From Clostridiales bacterium (GTDB lineage Bacteria; Bacillota_A; Clostridia; Oscillospirales; Oscillospiraceae): a stretch of 45,402 bases of DNA. Shown here in pieces: positions 7,596-15,293 of the stretch. Each line of letters opens with the position of its first letter. Within the stretch, counting starts at the first letter, position 1. The notes beneath the pieces were generated by a model. The model saw only the letters and a program-made list of their open reading frames with translations, ran no database searches and was not told the DNA's origin. The translations under genes and the position numbers were made by a program. The stretch spans positions 1-45,402 of the forward strand of contig JAAVHY010000007.1 of assembly GCA_014799485.1 (NCBI GenBank). The letters run 5' to 3'.

Positions 7596-9692
7596 ATGGA
7601 ACTTATCAATACAATCATCGGAACCCCCCTGGGCTGGCTGATGTACGGCTGCTACCGGCTGTTCCGCAATTACGGCATTGCCATCCTGGCCTTCACCCTG
7701 CTCACCAAGGTGGTCATGTTCCCCATCTCCCTGCTGGTGCAGAAAAACTCCATCAAGATGGTGAAGATGAAGCCCCAGCTGGATATGCTCCGCTACCAGT
7801 ACGTGGACGACAGCGACGCTTTCCTGGACGCCCAGTCCGCCCTGTACAAGCAGGAGCACTACAACCCCATGGCGGGGGTCATCCCCCTGCTGCTCCAGCT
7901 GCCCATCATCCTGGGCCTGCTGGACGTGGTATACAAGCCCTTAAAGCATATCCTCCACCTGACCCCGGAGCTCCAGCGGGCCTTTGTGGAGCAGACCGCC
8001 CGGCTCATGTCAGTGACGGTGGACGAGCTGGGCTCCACCGCCCAGCTCTCGGTGGTGGAGCGGGTGCGGGCCATGCCGGAGCTGTTCGCCGATCTCCCCG
8101 GCTCGGCGGAGGCTGTCGCCCAAATCCAAAACCTCCGCATGACCTTCTTCGGCATCAACCTGGCCGAGACCCCCAGCGTCCACACCCTGGACGCCCTGTT
8201 CCTCATCCCCGTGCTGGCGGGGCTGTCCGCCCTGCTGATGTGCTGGGTGCAGAACAAGGTAAACGTGCTCCAAATCGAGCAGAACAAGCTGTCCCAGTGG
8301 GGCATGACGGCGTTCATGATCGCCTTTTCCACCTTCTTCGCCTTCATCGTCCCCGCCGGTGTGGGGCTGTACTGGACCTTCGGCAACCTGTTCTCCATCG
8401 GGGTCATGTTCCTGTGCAACGCCGTCTACTCCCCCAAGGAGTACATCGACTACGCCCTGCTGGACGAGATGAAACGCTCCGCCGCGGAAGATAAGGAGCG
8501 GAAGAAGCGGAACGCCGCCCTGGCCAAGAAGTACTACAAAGAGTTCTTCTCCAAGGAGAACAAGGGGAACATGAAAATCATGTTCTACTCCGAGGGCAGC
8601 GGGTTTTACAAGTATTTCCGCGCCCTCATCGAAGCGCTGCTGCGGGACACCGGCCTGACCATCCACTACGTCACCAGCGACCCGGAGGACGCCATCTTCC
8701 AGAAAAACGAGCCCCGCATCCGGCCCTACTACGTGGATGAGACCCGGCTGATCTCCCTGATGATGAAGCTGGAGGCGGACATGGTGGTGATGACCACCCC
8801 CGACCTGGAGAAGTACCACATCAAGCGCTCCCGGGTGAAGGACAACGTGGAATACGTCTTTATGGACCACGGGTGCAGCAGCGACAACCTGGCCTACCGC
8901 ACCGGGGCGCTGGACGCCTACGACACCCTGCTGGTGGTGAGCCGGGAGCAGGCCATCGAGGCCCGGGCCATTGAAAAGCTGCGCCACGTGAAGAAAAAGC
9001 GCATCATTGAGTGCGGCTACGGCCTCATTGACGACATGATCGCCGCCTACGAGGCCATGGACAAGGCGGAAAACGAGAAAACGACCATCCTCATCGCCCC
9101 CTCCTGGCAGTACGACAACATCATGGATTCCTGCCTGGACGATTTGGTGGACGCCCTGTACGGCAGGGGCTGGCGCATCGTCATCCGGCCCCACCCCCAG
9201 TATGTGCGCCGGTTCCCCACCCGGATGAAGGAGATCATCCAGCGCTACCAGGACAAGGCCGGGGAGGACTTCGTCATCGAGACCGACTTCTCCTCCAACG
9301 TGACGGTGTACACCGCCGACCTGGTCATCACCGACTGGAGCGGCATCGCTTTCGAGTTCTCCTTCACCACCGACAAGCCCTCCCTGTTCATCAACACCCA
9401 GATGAAGGTGGTCAACGAGGACTGGCAGAAGATCCCCCTGGTCCCCTTCGACATCACCGCCCGCCCCAAGGTGGGCCGTCAGGTGGAGAAGAGCGAGGTC
9501 AGGAATCTGGCCCCCGTGGTGGAGGAGCTGCTGGCCCATCAGCAGGACTACAAGGAGCGCATCGCCGCCTTAAAACAGCAGCACTTCTACAACCTGGGCC
9601 ACAGCGGCGAGGTGGGGGCGAAGTATATCATCCACCGCCTGGAGCGCCGCTATCCCGGCCAGATTGCCGCCCACGACCCGCCCGGGCGGTAG
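7596..9692 (+). CDS. YidC/Oxa1 insertase fused to CDP-glycerol glycerophosphotransferase-like domain
   Basis: A 698-residue two-domain protein. Residues 1 to about 310 are a YidC/Oxa1/Alb3 insertase: NYGIAILAFTLLTKVVMFP with Lys38 where Gram-positive YidC often has the groove Arg, NPMAGVIPLLLQLPIILGL, and the final helices QWGMTAFMIAFSTFFAF and GVGLYWTFGNLFS. A charged linker (about 285-325) leads into a GT-B domain of the TagB/TagF family. It carries FMDHGCSSD (His425), IRPHP (His533) and VITDWSGIAFEF (Asp580), matching the paired catalytic His and nucleotide-site motifs of teichoic acid glycerophosphotransferases. Start ATG 7596 has only a weak, distant GAGG. Met326 (base 8571) follows a good internal AAGGGG site. 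Neighbours are choline-activation genes, so the transferred group might be glycerophosphate or phosphocholine. Confidence 0.92.
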   Translation: MELINTIIGTPLGWLMYGCYRLFRNYGIAILAFTLLTKVVMFPISLLVQKNSIKMVKMKPQLDMLRYQYVDDSDAFLDAQSALYKQEHYNPMAGVIPLLLQLPIILGLLDVVYKPLKHILHLTPELQRAFVEQTARLMSVTVDELGSTAQLSVVERVRAMPELFADLPGSAEAVAQIQNLRMTFFGINLAETPSVHTLDALFLIPVLAGLSALLMCWVQNKVNVLQIEQNKLSQWGMTAFMIAFSTFFAFIVPAGVGLYWTFGNLFSIGVMFLCNAVYSPKEYIDYALLDEMKRSAAEDKERKKRNAALAKKYYKEFFSKENKGNMKIMFYSEGSGFYKYFRALIEALLRDTGLTIHYVTSDPEDAIFQKNEPRIRPYYVDETRLISLMMKLEADMVVMTTPDLEKYHIKRSRVKDNVEYVFMDHGCSSDNLAYRTGALDAYDTLLVVSREQAIEARAIEKLRHVKKKRIIECGYGLIDDMIAAYEAMDKAENEKTTILIAPSWQYDNIMDSCLDDLVDALYGRGWRIVIRPHPQYVRRFPTRMKEIIQRYQDKAGEDFVIETDFSSNVTVYTADLVITDWSGIAFEFSFTTDKPSLFINTQMKVVNEDWQKIPLVPFDITARPKVGRQVEKSEVRNLAPVVEELLAHQQDYKERIAALKQQHFYNLGHSGEVGAKYIIHRLERRYPGQIAAHDPPGR

Positions 9693-9708
9693 CTTTCAGC
9701 CACGCAAA

Positions 9709-9747
9709 GGCCCCCGGTCCGCTCCGACGGGACAGACCGGGGGCTTT
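9709..9747 (+). terminator. GC-rich hairpin between fusion gene and licA
   Basis: GCCCCCGGTC (9710-9719) pairs with GACCGGGGGC (9735-9744), followed by only TTT. It sits in the 79-base gap inside the cluster and may act as a weak terminator or an mRNA-stability element that lowers expression of the choline genes. Confidence 0.55.
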
Positions 9748-9771
9748 CGGACATCGGAAGGAAACAGCTTT

Positions 9772-10740
9772 ATGAACACACAAGCCCATGACAATTTCCC
9801 GGCCCCGGCGGTTGCCCCCTGCCCTGATCTGCTCACAGCCAACGATCTGCGGCTGATTGGGGAGGTCTTGCGCGCTGAGCCGGAGGAGGTCACCGGCGTC
9901 TCCGCCCTGAAAAAAGGCATGACCAACCGCTCCTTCCTCTTCTCCTGCCGGGGGGAAAAATACATCATGCGCGTCCCCGGGGAGGGCACCGGGCGGCTCA
10001 TCAGCCGCTGGGAGGAGGCGGCGGTGTACCGGGTGGTCCATGGGCAGGGGCTGTGCGAGGACGTACTCTACATCGACCCGGACAGCGGCTATAAGATCTC
10101 CCGGTTCATCGAGGGCGCCCGCACCTGCGACCCGCTGAACGAAAGGGAGACCGCCGCGTGTATGGGCAAGCTTCGCTCCTTCCATGGGCTGGGCCTGCGT
10201 GTAGATCACAAATTCGACCTGTTCGGGCACATCGACTTCTACGAGGCCCTTTGGAACGGGCGTCCCTCCGCCTACCCCGATTACCGGGAGACCAAGGAAA
10301 ACGTGTTCCGCCTGAAACCCTTTCTGGACGCCCAGGCGGGGGAAAAGGTACTCACCCACATCGACGCCGTGCCGGACAACTTCCTCTTCTTCCAAGACAG
10401 CCGGGGCGGCGAGGAAATCCGGCTCATTGACTGGGAGTACGCCGCCATGCAGGACCCCCATGTGGACATCGCCATGTTCTGCATCTACGCCATGTATGAC
10501 CGGGCCCAGATAGACAAGCTCATCGGCCAGTATTTCACCGGGGGCTGTCCCCCGCTGACCCGGGTCAAGATTTACGGCTACATCGCCGTGTGCGGCCTGC
10601 TGTGGAGCAACTGGTGCGAGTACAAGCGCTCCCTGGGGGTGGAATTCGGCACCTATGCCCTGGCCCAGTACCGCTACGCCCGGGACTACCGCGAAATCGT
10701 CCGGCGGGAGCTGGAGCGGCTGGGGGAGGACTTGCCATGA
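9772..10740 (+). CDS. licA: LicA-like choline kinase
   Basis: A 322-residue kinase of the choline/ethanolamine kinase and aminoglycoside phosphotransferase fold, expected to convert imported choline to phosphocholine with ATP in the cytoplasm. The N-lobe has LKKGMTNRSFLFSC and KYIMRV with the ATP-binding Lys. The C-lobe has the Brenner catalytic segment THIDAVPDNFLF with Asp and Asn, and the metal-binding LIDWEYAAMQDPHVDIA. ATG 9772 follows GGAAGGAAA; the open frame upstream runs through the hairpin and lacks a ribosome site. Its stop overlaps licC by four bases and a BCCT transporter follows, completing the LicA-LicC-LicB-type logic. Ethanolamine or another amino alcohol is the main alternative substrate. 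Confidence 0.9.
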   Translation: MNTQAHDNFPAPAVAPCPDLLTANDLRLIGEVLRAEPEEVTGVSALKKGMTNRSFLFSCRGEKYIMRVPGEGTGRLISRWEEAAVYRVVHGQGLCEDVLYIDPDSGYKISRFIEGARTCDPLNERETAACMGKLRSFHGLGLRVDHKFDLFGHIDFYEALWNGRPSAYPDYRETKENVFRLKPFLDAQAGEKVLTHIDAVPDNFLFFQDSRGGEEIRLIDWEYAAMQDPHVDIAMFCIYAMYDRAQIDKLIGQYFTGGCPPLTRVKIYGYIAVCGLLWSNWCEYKRSLGVEFGTYALAQYRYARDYREIVRRELERLGEDLP

Positions 10741-11459
10741 ACACCGTGAAGCGGGCCGTCATCGTGGCCGCCGGGGAGGGCAAGCGGATGCGGCCCGTCA
10801 CCCTGACCACCCCCAAATCCCTGGTGCGGGTGAACGGCACGCGGATGATCGACACCGTGATACAGGGTCTGATGGCGAACGGCATCACCGAAATTTACGT
10901 GGTTGTCGGATATTTGAAGGAACAGTTCCAGGTTTTGACGCGGGAGTATCCCAACGTGACGCTGATCGAAAACCCCTGGTACGATTCCTGCAACAACATC
11001 TCCTCCCTCTACGCCGCCCGGGAGCACCTGGAGGACGCCATCATCACCGACGCCGACCTCATCATCCGCGACCCCCGGGTGCTGGCCCCCCAGTTCGAGC
11101 GCTCCGGCTACAACGCCGTGTGGACGGACGAGCCCACCGGCGAGTGGCTGCTGACGGTGGAGGACGGCGTTGTGACCTCGTGCAGCCGCACCGGCGGCGC
11201 CCACGGCTGGCAGCTGTTCAGCGTCTCCCGGTGGAGCGGGGCGGACGGGCGGCGGCTCAGGCGGCACCTGGAAATCGAGTTCGAGGAGCGGCGCGACCGG
11301 GATATCTACTGGGACGATGTGGCGCTGTTCCGCCATCCCAAGGAGTACCGGCTGGGGGTGTTCCCCATGGAGGCCGGGGACATCGTGGAGGTGGACAGCC
11401 TTGCCGAGCTGGCGGCGCTGGACCCCAGCTACCGGAAGTATCTGGACGAGGTGAAGTGA
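10737..11459 (+). CDS. licC: LicC-like CTP:phosphocholine cytidylyltransferase
   Basis: A 240-residue sugar-nucleotidyltransferase-fold protein. The N-terminal signature AVIVAAGEGKRMRPVT and TPKSLVRVNG bind the nucleotide, and ITDADLII holds the metal-binding Asp pair. NPWYDSCNNISSLY matches the LicC-type substrate loop. It should make CDP-choline from phosphocholine and CTP. The start ATG lies inside the ATGA overlap with licA, which fixes it. The BCCT transporter gene starts two bases after its stop. In Streptococcus and Haemophilus, LicC supplies CDP-choline to LicD; no LicD is recognised here. Confidence 0.9.
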   Translation: MNTVKRAVIVAAGEGKRMRPVTLTTPKSLVRVNGTRMIDTVIQGLMANGITEIYVVVGYLKEQFQVLTREYPNVTLIENPWYDSCNNISSLYAAREHLEDAIITDADLIIRDPRVLAPQFERSGYNAVWTDEPTGEWLLTVEDGVVTSCSRTGGAHGWQLFSVSRWSGADGRRLRRHLEIEFEERRDRDIYWDDVALFRHPKEYRLGVFPMEAGDIVEVDSLAELAALDPSYRKYLDEVK

Positions 11460-11460
11460 C

Positions 11461-12990
11461 GTGGAGCGGAAGAAAATCGACTGGGCCATCACCCTGGCCC
11501 CCCTGGGGTGCATCCTGGCGCTGAGCGCCCTGTTCCTCGCCTTCCCGGAGCGCTCCAACCAGGTGCTTGGCCAGATCCGCTTCCTGCTGGGGGACACCTT
11601 GGGCGTCTGGTACCTCATCATCGGGCTGGGGGTGTTCCTGCTGTCCCTGTTCGCCGCCTTCTCCAAGTACGGGGATATCGTGCTGGGCGGGCCGGAGGAA
11701 AGGCCCCAATACTCCTTTTTCACCTGGGGCTCCATGATGTTCACCGCGGGGCTGGCGGCGGATATCCTGTTCTACTCCTTTTCCGAGTGGGTCCTGTACG
11801 CCGTGGACCCCCACATTGCCGAACTGGGCGACCTTCAGGACTGGGCCGGCGTGTTCCCCATCTTCCACTGGAGCCTGATCCCCTGGGGGTTCTACCTGAT
11901 GCTGGCCGCGGCCTTCGGGTTCATGCTCCATGTGCGCCGCCGGGAGCGGCAGCGGTACTCCGAGGCCTGCCGCCCCATCCTGGGAAAACACACCGACGGC
12001 GTCCCCGGGCGGGTCATCGACCTGCTGGCGGTGTTCGCCCTGCTGGCGGGGACAGCCACCACCTTCAGCCTGGCCACCCCGCTGATGGCGGGCATTTTGG
12101 ATGAGCTGTTCCACATCCCCCTGGGCCGGGTAACCGTCACCGTCCTCATCCTGCTGGCCACCTGCGCGGTGTACACCTATTCCCTGCTCCACGGCTTCAA
12201 GGGCATCAGCCTGCTGGCAAAAGCCTGCATCTGCCTGTTTTTCGGCCTGCTGGCCTATGTCCTGCTCCTGGGCGGACAGGCCCGGTACATCATCGAGACC
12301 GGCTTTGAATCCCTGGGGCGGATGGCGCAGCACTTTTTCGAGCTGGCCACCTTCACTGACCCCCAGCGCGCCACCTCCTTCCCCCAGAACTGGACCATCT
12401 TCTACTGGTCCTACTGGATGGTGTGGTGCGTGGCCGCCCCCTTCTTCATCGGCAGCATCTCCCGGGGACGGACGGTGCGGCAGACCATCCTGGGGGGCTA
12501 CGGCTTCGGGGTGGGCTCCACCATCGTCAGTTTCATCGTGCTGGGCAACTACTCCATGGGCAGGCAGCTGTCCGGCGCGGCGGACTTCATCGCCCAGTAC
12601 AACGAGACGGGCGACCTGTACGCCCTCATCATCTCCATGATAAAGACCCTGCCCTGTCCGGCACTGGTGCTGGGGCTGGTGCTGGCGGCCATGGCGGCCT
12701 TTTACGCCACCTCCTTCGACTCCATCGCCCTCATCGCCTCCTGCTACAGCTATCGCAGGCTGGGGCCGGACGAGGCCCCCCACTGGGGGGTGAAGCTGAT
12801 GTGGTGCCTGCTGCTCATCGCCCTGCCCATCGCCCTGGTGTTCTCCGACAGCTCCATGGCCAACCTCCAATCGGTGAGCATCATCGCCGCCTTCCCCGTC
12901 GGGGCGGTCATCCTGCTCATCACCGCCAGCTTCTTCAAGGACGCCAAGGCATACCTGGGGGAGCGGTCCCGCCGGGGCGGGGGCCATTGA
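11461..12990 (+). CDS. BCCT family (choline/betaine) transporter
   Basis: A 509-residue protein with about twelve membrane helices of the betaine/choline/carnitine transporter family, which import quaternary amines using ion gradients or exchange. YSFFTWGSMMFTAGLAADIL and the signature WTIFYWSYWMVWCVAAPFF followed by GSISRGRTVRQ are diagnostic. The start is GTG 11461, one base after the licC TGA, with no separate ribosome site, so it is probably translationally coupled to licC. Given licA and licC upstream, choline is the likely substrate, making it the functional counterpart of LicB, though LicB itself belongs to a different family. Confidence 0.92.
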   Translation: MERKKIDWAITLAPLGCILALSALFLAFPERSNQVLGQIRFLLGDTLGVWYLIIGLGVFLLSLFAAFSKYGDIVLGGPEERPQYSFFTWGSMMFTAGLAADILFYSFSEWVLYAVDPHIAELGDLQDWAGVFPIFHWSLIPWGFYLMLAAAFGFMLHVRRRERQRYSEACRPILGKHTDGVPGRVIDLLAVFALLAGTATTFSLATPLMAGILDELFHIPLGRVTVTVLILLATCAVYTYSLLHGFKGISLLAKACICLFFGLLAYVLLLGGQARYIIETGFESLGRMAQHFFELATFTDPQRATSFPQNWTIFYWSYWMVWCVAAPFFIGSISRGRTVRQTILGGYGFGVGSTIVSFIVLGNYSMGRQLSGAADFIAQYNETGDLYALIISMIKTLPCPALVLGLVLAAMAAFYATSFDSIALIASCYSYRRLGPDEAPHWGVKLMWCLLLIALPIALVFSDSSMANLQSVSIIAAFPVGAVILLITASFFKDAKAYLGERSRRGGGH

Positions 12991-13052
12991 TTTTTCCGGC
13001 AGGCCGTGGTTTCACAGGTTAGACAAAAAATTTGAAACAGCGAGGCGCATCC

Positions 13053-14444
13053 ATGGAAAGCACACAGAAATCCGAGCTTTTTGAACGCACGTCCATCCCA
13101 AGGGCCGTGCTCACCCTGTCCATCCCCACCGTCCTCAGCTCGCTGGTGATGGTGCTCTACAACCTGGCGGACACCTATTTCGTGGGGATGCTCCGGGACC
13201 CCATCCAGAACTCCGCCGTCACCCTGGCCGCGCCGGTGCTGCTGGCCTTCAACGCGGTGAACAACCTGTTCGGCGTGGGCTCCAGCAGCATGATGAGCCG
13301 CGCCCTGGGGGCCAAGGACTATGACACCGTGCGGCGCAGCTCCGCCTTCGGCTTCTGGTGCGCCCTGGTCTGCGGTGTGCTGTTCTCCATCCTGACCACC
13401 GCCTTCCGCGCCCCCCTGCTGGTCCTCCTGGGGGCGGACGCGGACACCACCGCCGCCACCGCCCAGTACCTGTTCTGGACCACCACCTGCGGGGCCGCCC
13501 CCGCCATCCTCAACGTGGTGATGGCCTACCTGGTGCGCTCGGAGGGCGCCACCCTCCACGCCAGCATCGGCACCATGAGCGGCTGCCTGCTGAACATCGT
13601 GCTGGACCCCATCTTCATCCTCCCCTGGGGGCTCCATATGGGGGCCGCCGGTGCGGGCTGTGCCACCTTCCTGTCCAACTGCTTCGCCTGCCTGTACTTC
13701 TTCGTGCTGCTGCTCGTCCGGCGGGGCAAGACCTTCGTCTGCGTCCACCCGGCCATGGCCCGGCCCCGCCGGGAGATCGTGAAGGGCGTGTTCAGCGTGG
13801 GCATACCCGCCTCCATCCAGAACCTGCTCAACGTCACCGGCATGACGGTGCTGAACAATTTCACCGCCGCCTTTGGCCCGGACGTCATCGCCGCCATGGG
13901 CATCGCCTACAAGATCAACATGATCCCCATGTACATCGCCCTGGGGATGTCCCAGGGGCTCATGCCCATGGTGAGCTACAACTATGGCAGCGGGAACGTC
14001 CCCCGGCTGAAACAGGCCGTCCGGTTCACCCAAAAGGTAACGCTGAGCTTTATGGCCGTGGTATCGGTGTGCTATTTCTTCGCCTCGGGCACCCTCATCG
14101 GCCTGTTTATGAAGACCGAGGCCGTAGTGGCCTACGGCTCCAAATTCCTGCGGTGCATGTGCGTGGCCCAGCCCTTCCAGGGCATGGACTTCCTTGCGGT
14201 GGGCGTGTTCCAGGCCTGCGGCCTGGGGCAGTACTCCCTGCTGTTCGCCATCCTGCGCAAAATCGTGCTGGAGATCCCCGCGCTGTACCTACTCAACCGC
14301 TTCGTCCCCCTGTACGGCCTGGCCTGCGCCCAGCCCGTGGCCGAGGTGGTGCTGGCCGCCGCCGCGGCGATCATCCTGATCCGTCTGTTCCGGCGTATGT
14401 CGGCGGAGGGCACCCCCCTGCCGGCCCGCACCGGGAAAAAATAA
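13053..14444 (+). CDS. MATE family transporter (possible lipid-linked precursor flippase)
   Basis: A 463-residue protein with twelve predicted membrane helices in two MatE repeats. The N-terminal PRAVLTLSIPTVLSSLVMVL, NLADTYFVGML and GVGSSSMMSRALGAKD are typical of MATE proteins of the NorM/DinF kind, which export cations, drugs or amphiphiles by H+ or Na+ exchange. ATG 13053 is preceded by GCGAGG; a TTG 21 bases upstream is less likely. It follows the BCCT gene by 62 bases in the same direction. MATE and flippase folds are related, so a role moving a lipid-linked polymer intermediate is possible, but multidrug export cannot be excluded. Confidence 0.88.
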   Translation: MESTQKSELFERTSIPRAVLTLSIPTVLSSLVMVLYNLADTYFVGMLRDPIQNSAVTLAAPVLLAFNAVNNLFGVGSSSMMSRALGAKDYDTVRRSSAFGFWCALVCGVLFSILTTAFRAPLLVLLGADADTTAATAQYLFWTTTCGAAPAILNVVMAYLVRSEGATLHASIGTMSGCLLNIVLDPIFILPWGLHMGAAGAGCATFLSNCFACLYFFVLLLVRRGKTFVCVHPAMARPRREIVKGVFSVGIPASIQNLLNVTGMTVLNNFTAAFGPDVIAAMGIAYKINMIPMYIALGMSQGLMPMVSYNYGSGNVPRLKQAVRFTQKVTLSFMAVVSVCYFFASGTLIGLFMKTEAVVAYGSKFLRCMCVAQPFQGMDFLAVGVFQACGLGQYSLLFAILRKIVLEIPALYLLNRFVPLYGLACAQPVAEVVLAAAAAIILIRLFRRMSAEGTPLPARTGKK

Positions 14445-14517
14445 TCCCGCCCCCCTTTCCTTTTTCCTATATTTGGCCGATATATAGGGTGAGAGAATGG
14501 AAAGGGGGGGTGATTTT

Positions 14518-15246
14518 TTGGCAGTGCAGCCGATTTCCGCCGTAGGCCGCGAAGAACAGACCGACGAGTACCAGAGCAGTCTGCTGGCCCAGTCCCTGAA
14601 AAAACAGGAGGAGAGCCGCGGTTCCCTTACGGAGATGATCCGGGACGCCAGGGAGAAGGCGAACGAACAGCGGGAGAAGTTCAAGCTGGCCAAGGTCACC
14701 CCCAGGTACGGGGACGCCCCGCTGGAGGCCTACGCCCGCATCAGCCGGGCCCGCACGCCGTCCCAGGCCGGCTCCGCCGCGGGGTACGCACGCCGCCGCC
14801 TGATCCAGCTCCAGGCCGCCCAGCGCTCCGACCCCGACCACGCCGACCAGATCAAGGCCGCCGTCTCCCAGCTGAAAAAGGCGGTGGGCCGGGCCAACAA
14901 AAAGAAGCTGGAATTGAACAAGGAACAGCTTGCCCTGGCCCGTCAGAAGCGCATGGCCCGGGAGAACAGGCGCCGGGAGGAACAGCGCATCCGCCAGGAG
15001 CTGCGCAAAAGCGCGGCCATGCGGGCCATCCGGGAGTCCGGGTACTTCCAGGAGACGGAGATCGCCAACCGTCAGGCCGACCAGCTCACCGCCACCAAAA
15101 TGGAGCTGAAGGCCCAGGCGGAGCAGCTGGGGATTTCCGCCCAGAAGTCCATAGATACCGCTTTGCAGGGGTATTCGTCCGCCGTACAGACGGCGGAGGC
15201 CGTGGCCACCCCCGTTCCCGCGCCCCAGGTAGACGTACAGGCGTAG
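14518..15246 (+). CDS. Coiled-coil protein, function unknown
   Basis: About 242 residues, strongly charged, with no membrane segment or signal peptide. Long Glu/Lys/Arg/Gln heptad-like stretches (residues about 25-60 and 120-165) predict coiled coils, and the Ala/Pro/Val-rich end looks disordered. No family is recognised. The start is uncertain: TTG 14518 fits a near-perfect AAAGGGGGGGTGA ribosome site (14501-14513), GTG 14524 also fits, and ATG 14497 lies upstream of that site and would embed it in the coding region. A bidirectional terminator follows. It stands 73 bases after the MATE gene. Confidence 0.75.
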   Translation: MAVQPISAVGREEQTDEYQSSLLAQSLKKQEESRGSLTEMIRDAREKANEQREKFKLAKVTPRYGDAPLEAYARISRARTPSQAGSAAGYARRRLIQLQAAQRSDPDHADQIKAAVSQLKKAVGRANKKKLELNKEQLALARQKRMARENRRREEQRIRQELRKSAAMRAIRESGYFQETEIANRQADQLTATKMELKAQAEQLGISAQKSIDTALQGYSSAVQTAEAVATPVPAPQVDVQA

Positions 15247-15263
15247 TTTTTGAGTTGAAAAGA

Positions 15264-15293
15264 GGGCCTGCCGCATTGCGGCAGGCCCTTTTT
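15264..15293. terminator. Bidirectional intrinsic terminator
   Basis: GGGCCTGCCGC (15264-15274) pairs with GCGGCAGGCCC (15278-15288) around ATT, followed by TTTTT. It lies between converging genes and can serve both the coiled-coil gene and the - strand ABC operon. Confidence 0.9.

Noticed and set aside
14497..14520. ATG 14497 as start of the coiled-coil gene
   Set aside because: It places the AAAGGGGGGGTGA ribosome site inside the coding region and has only GAGAG upstream; TTG 14518 or GTG 14524 fits the site better. Not excluded entirely.
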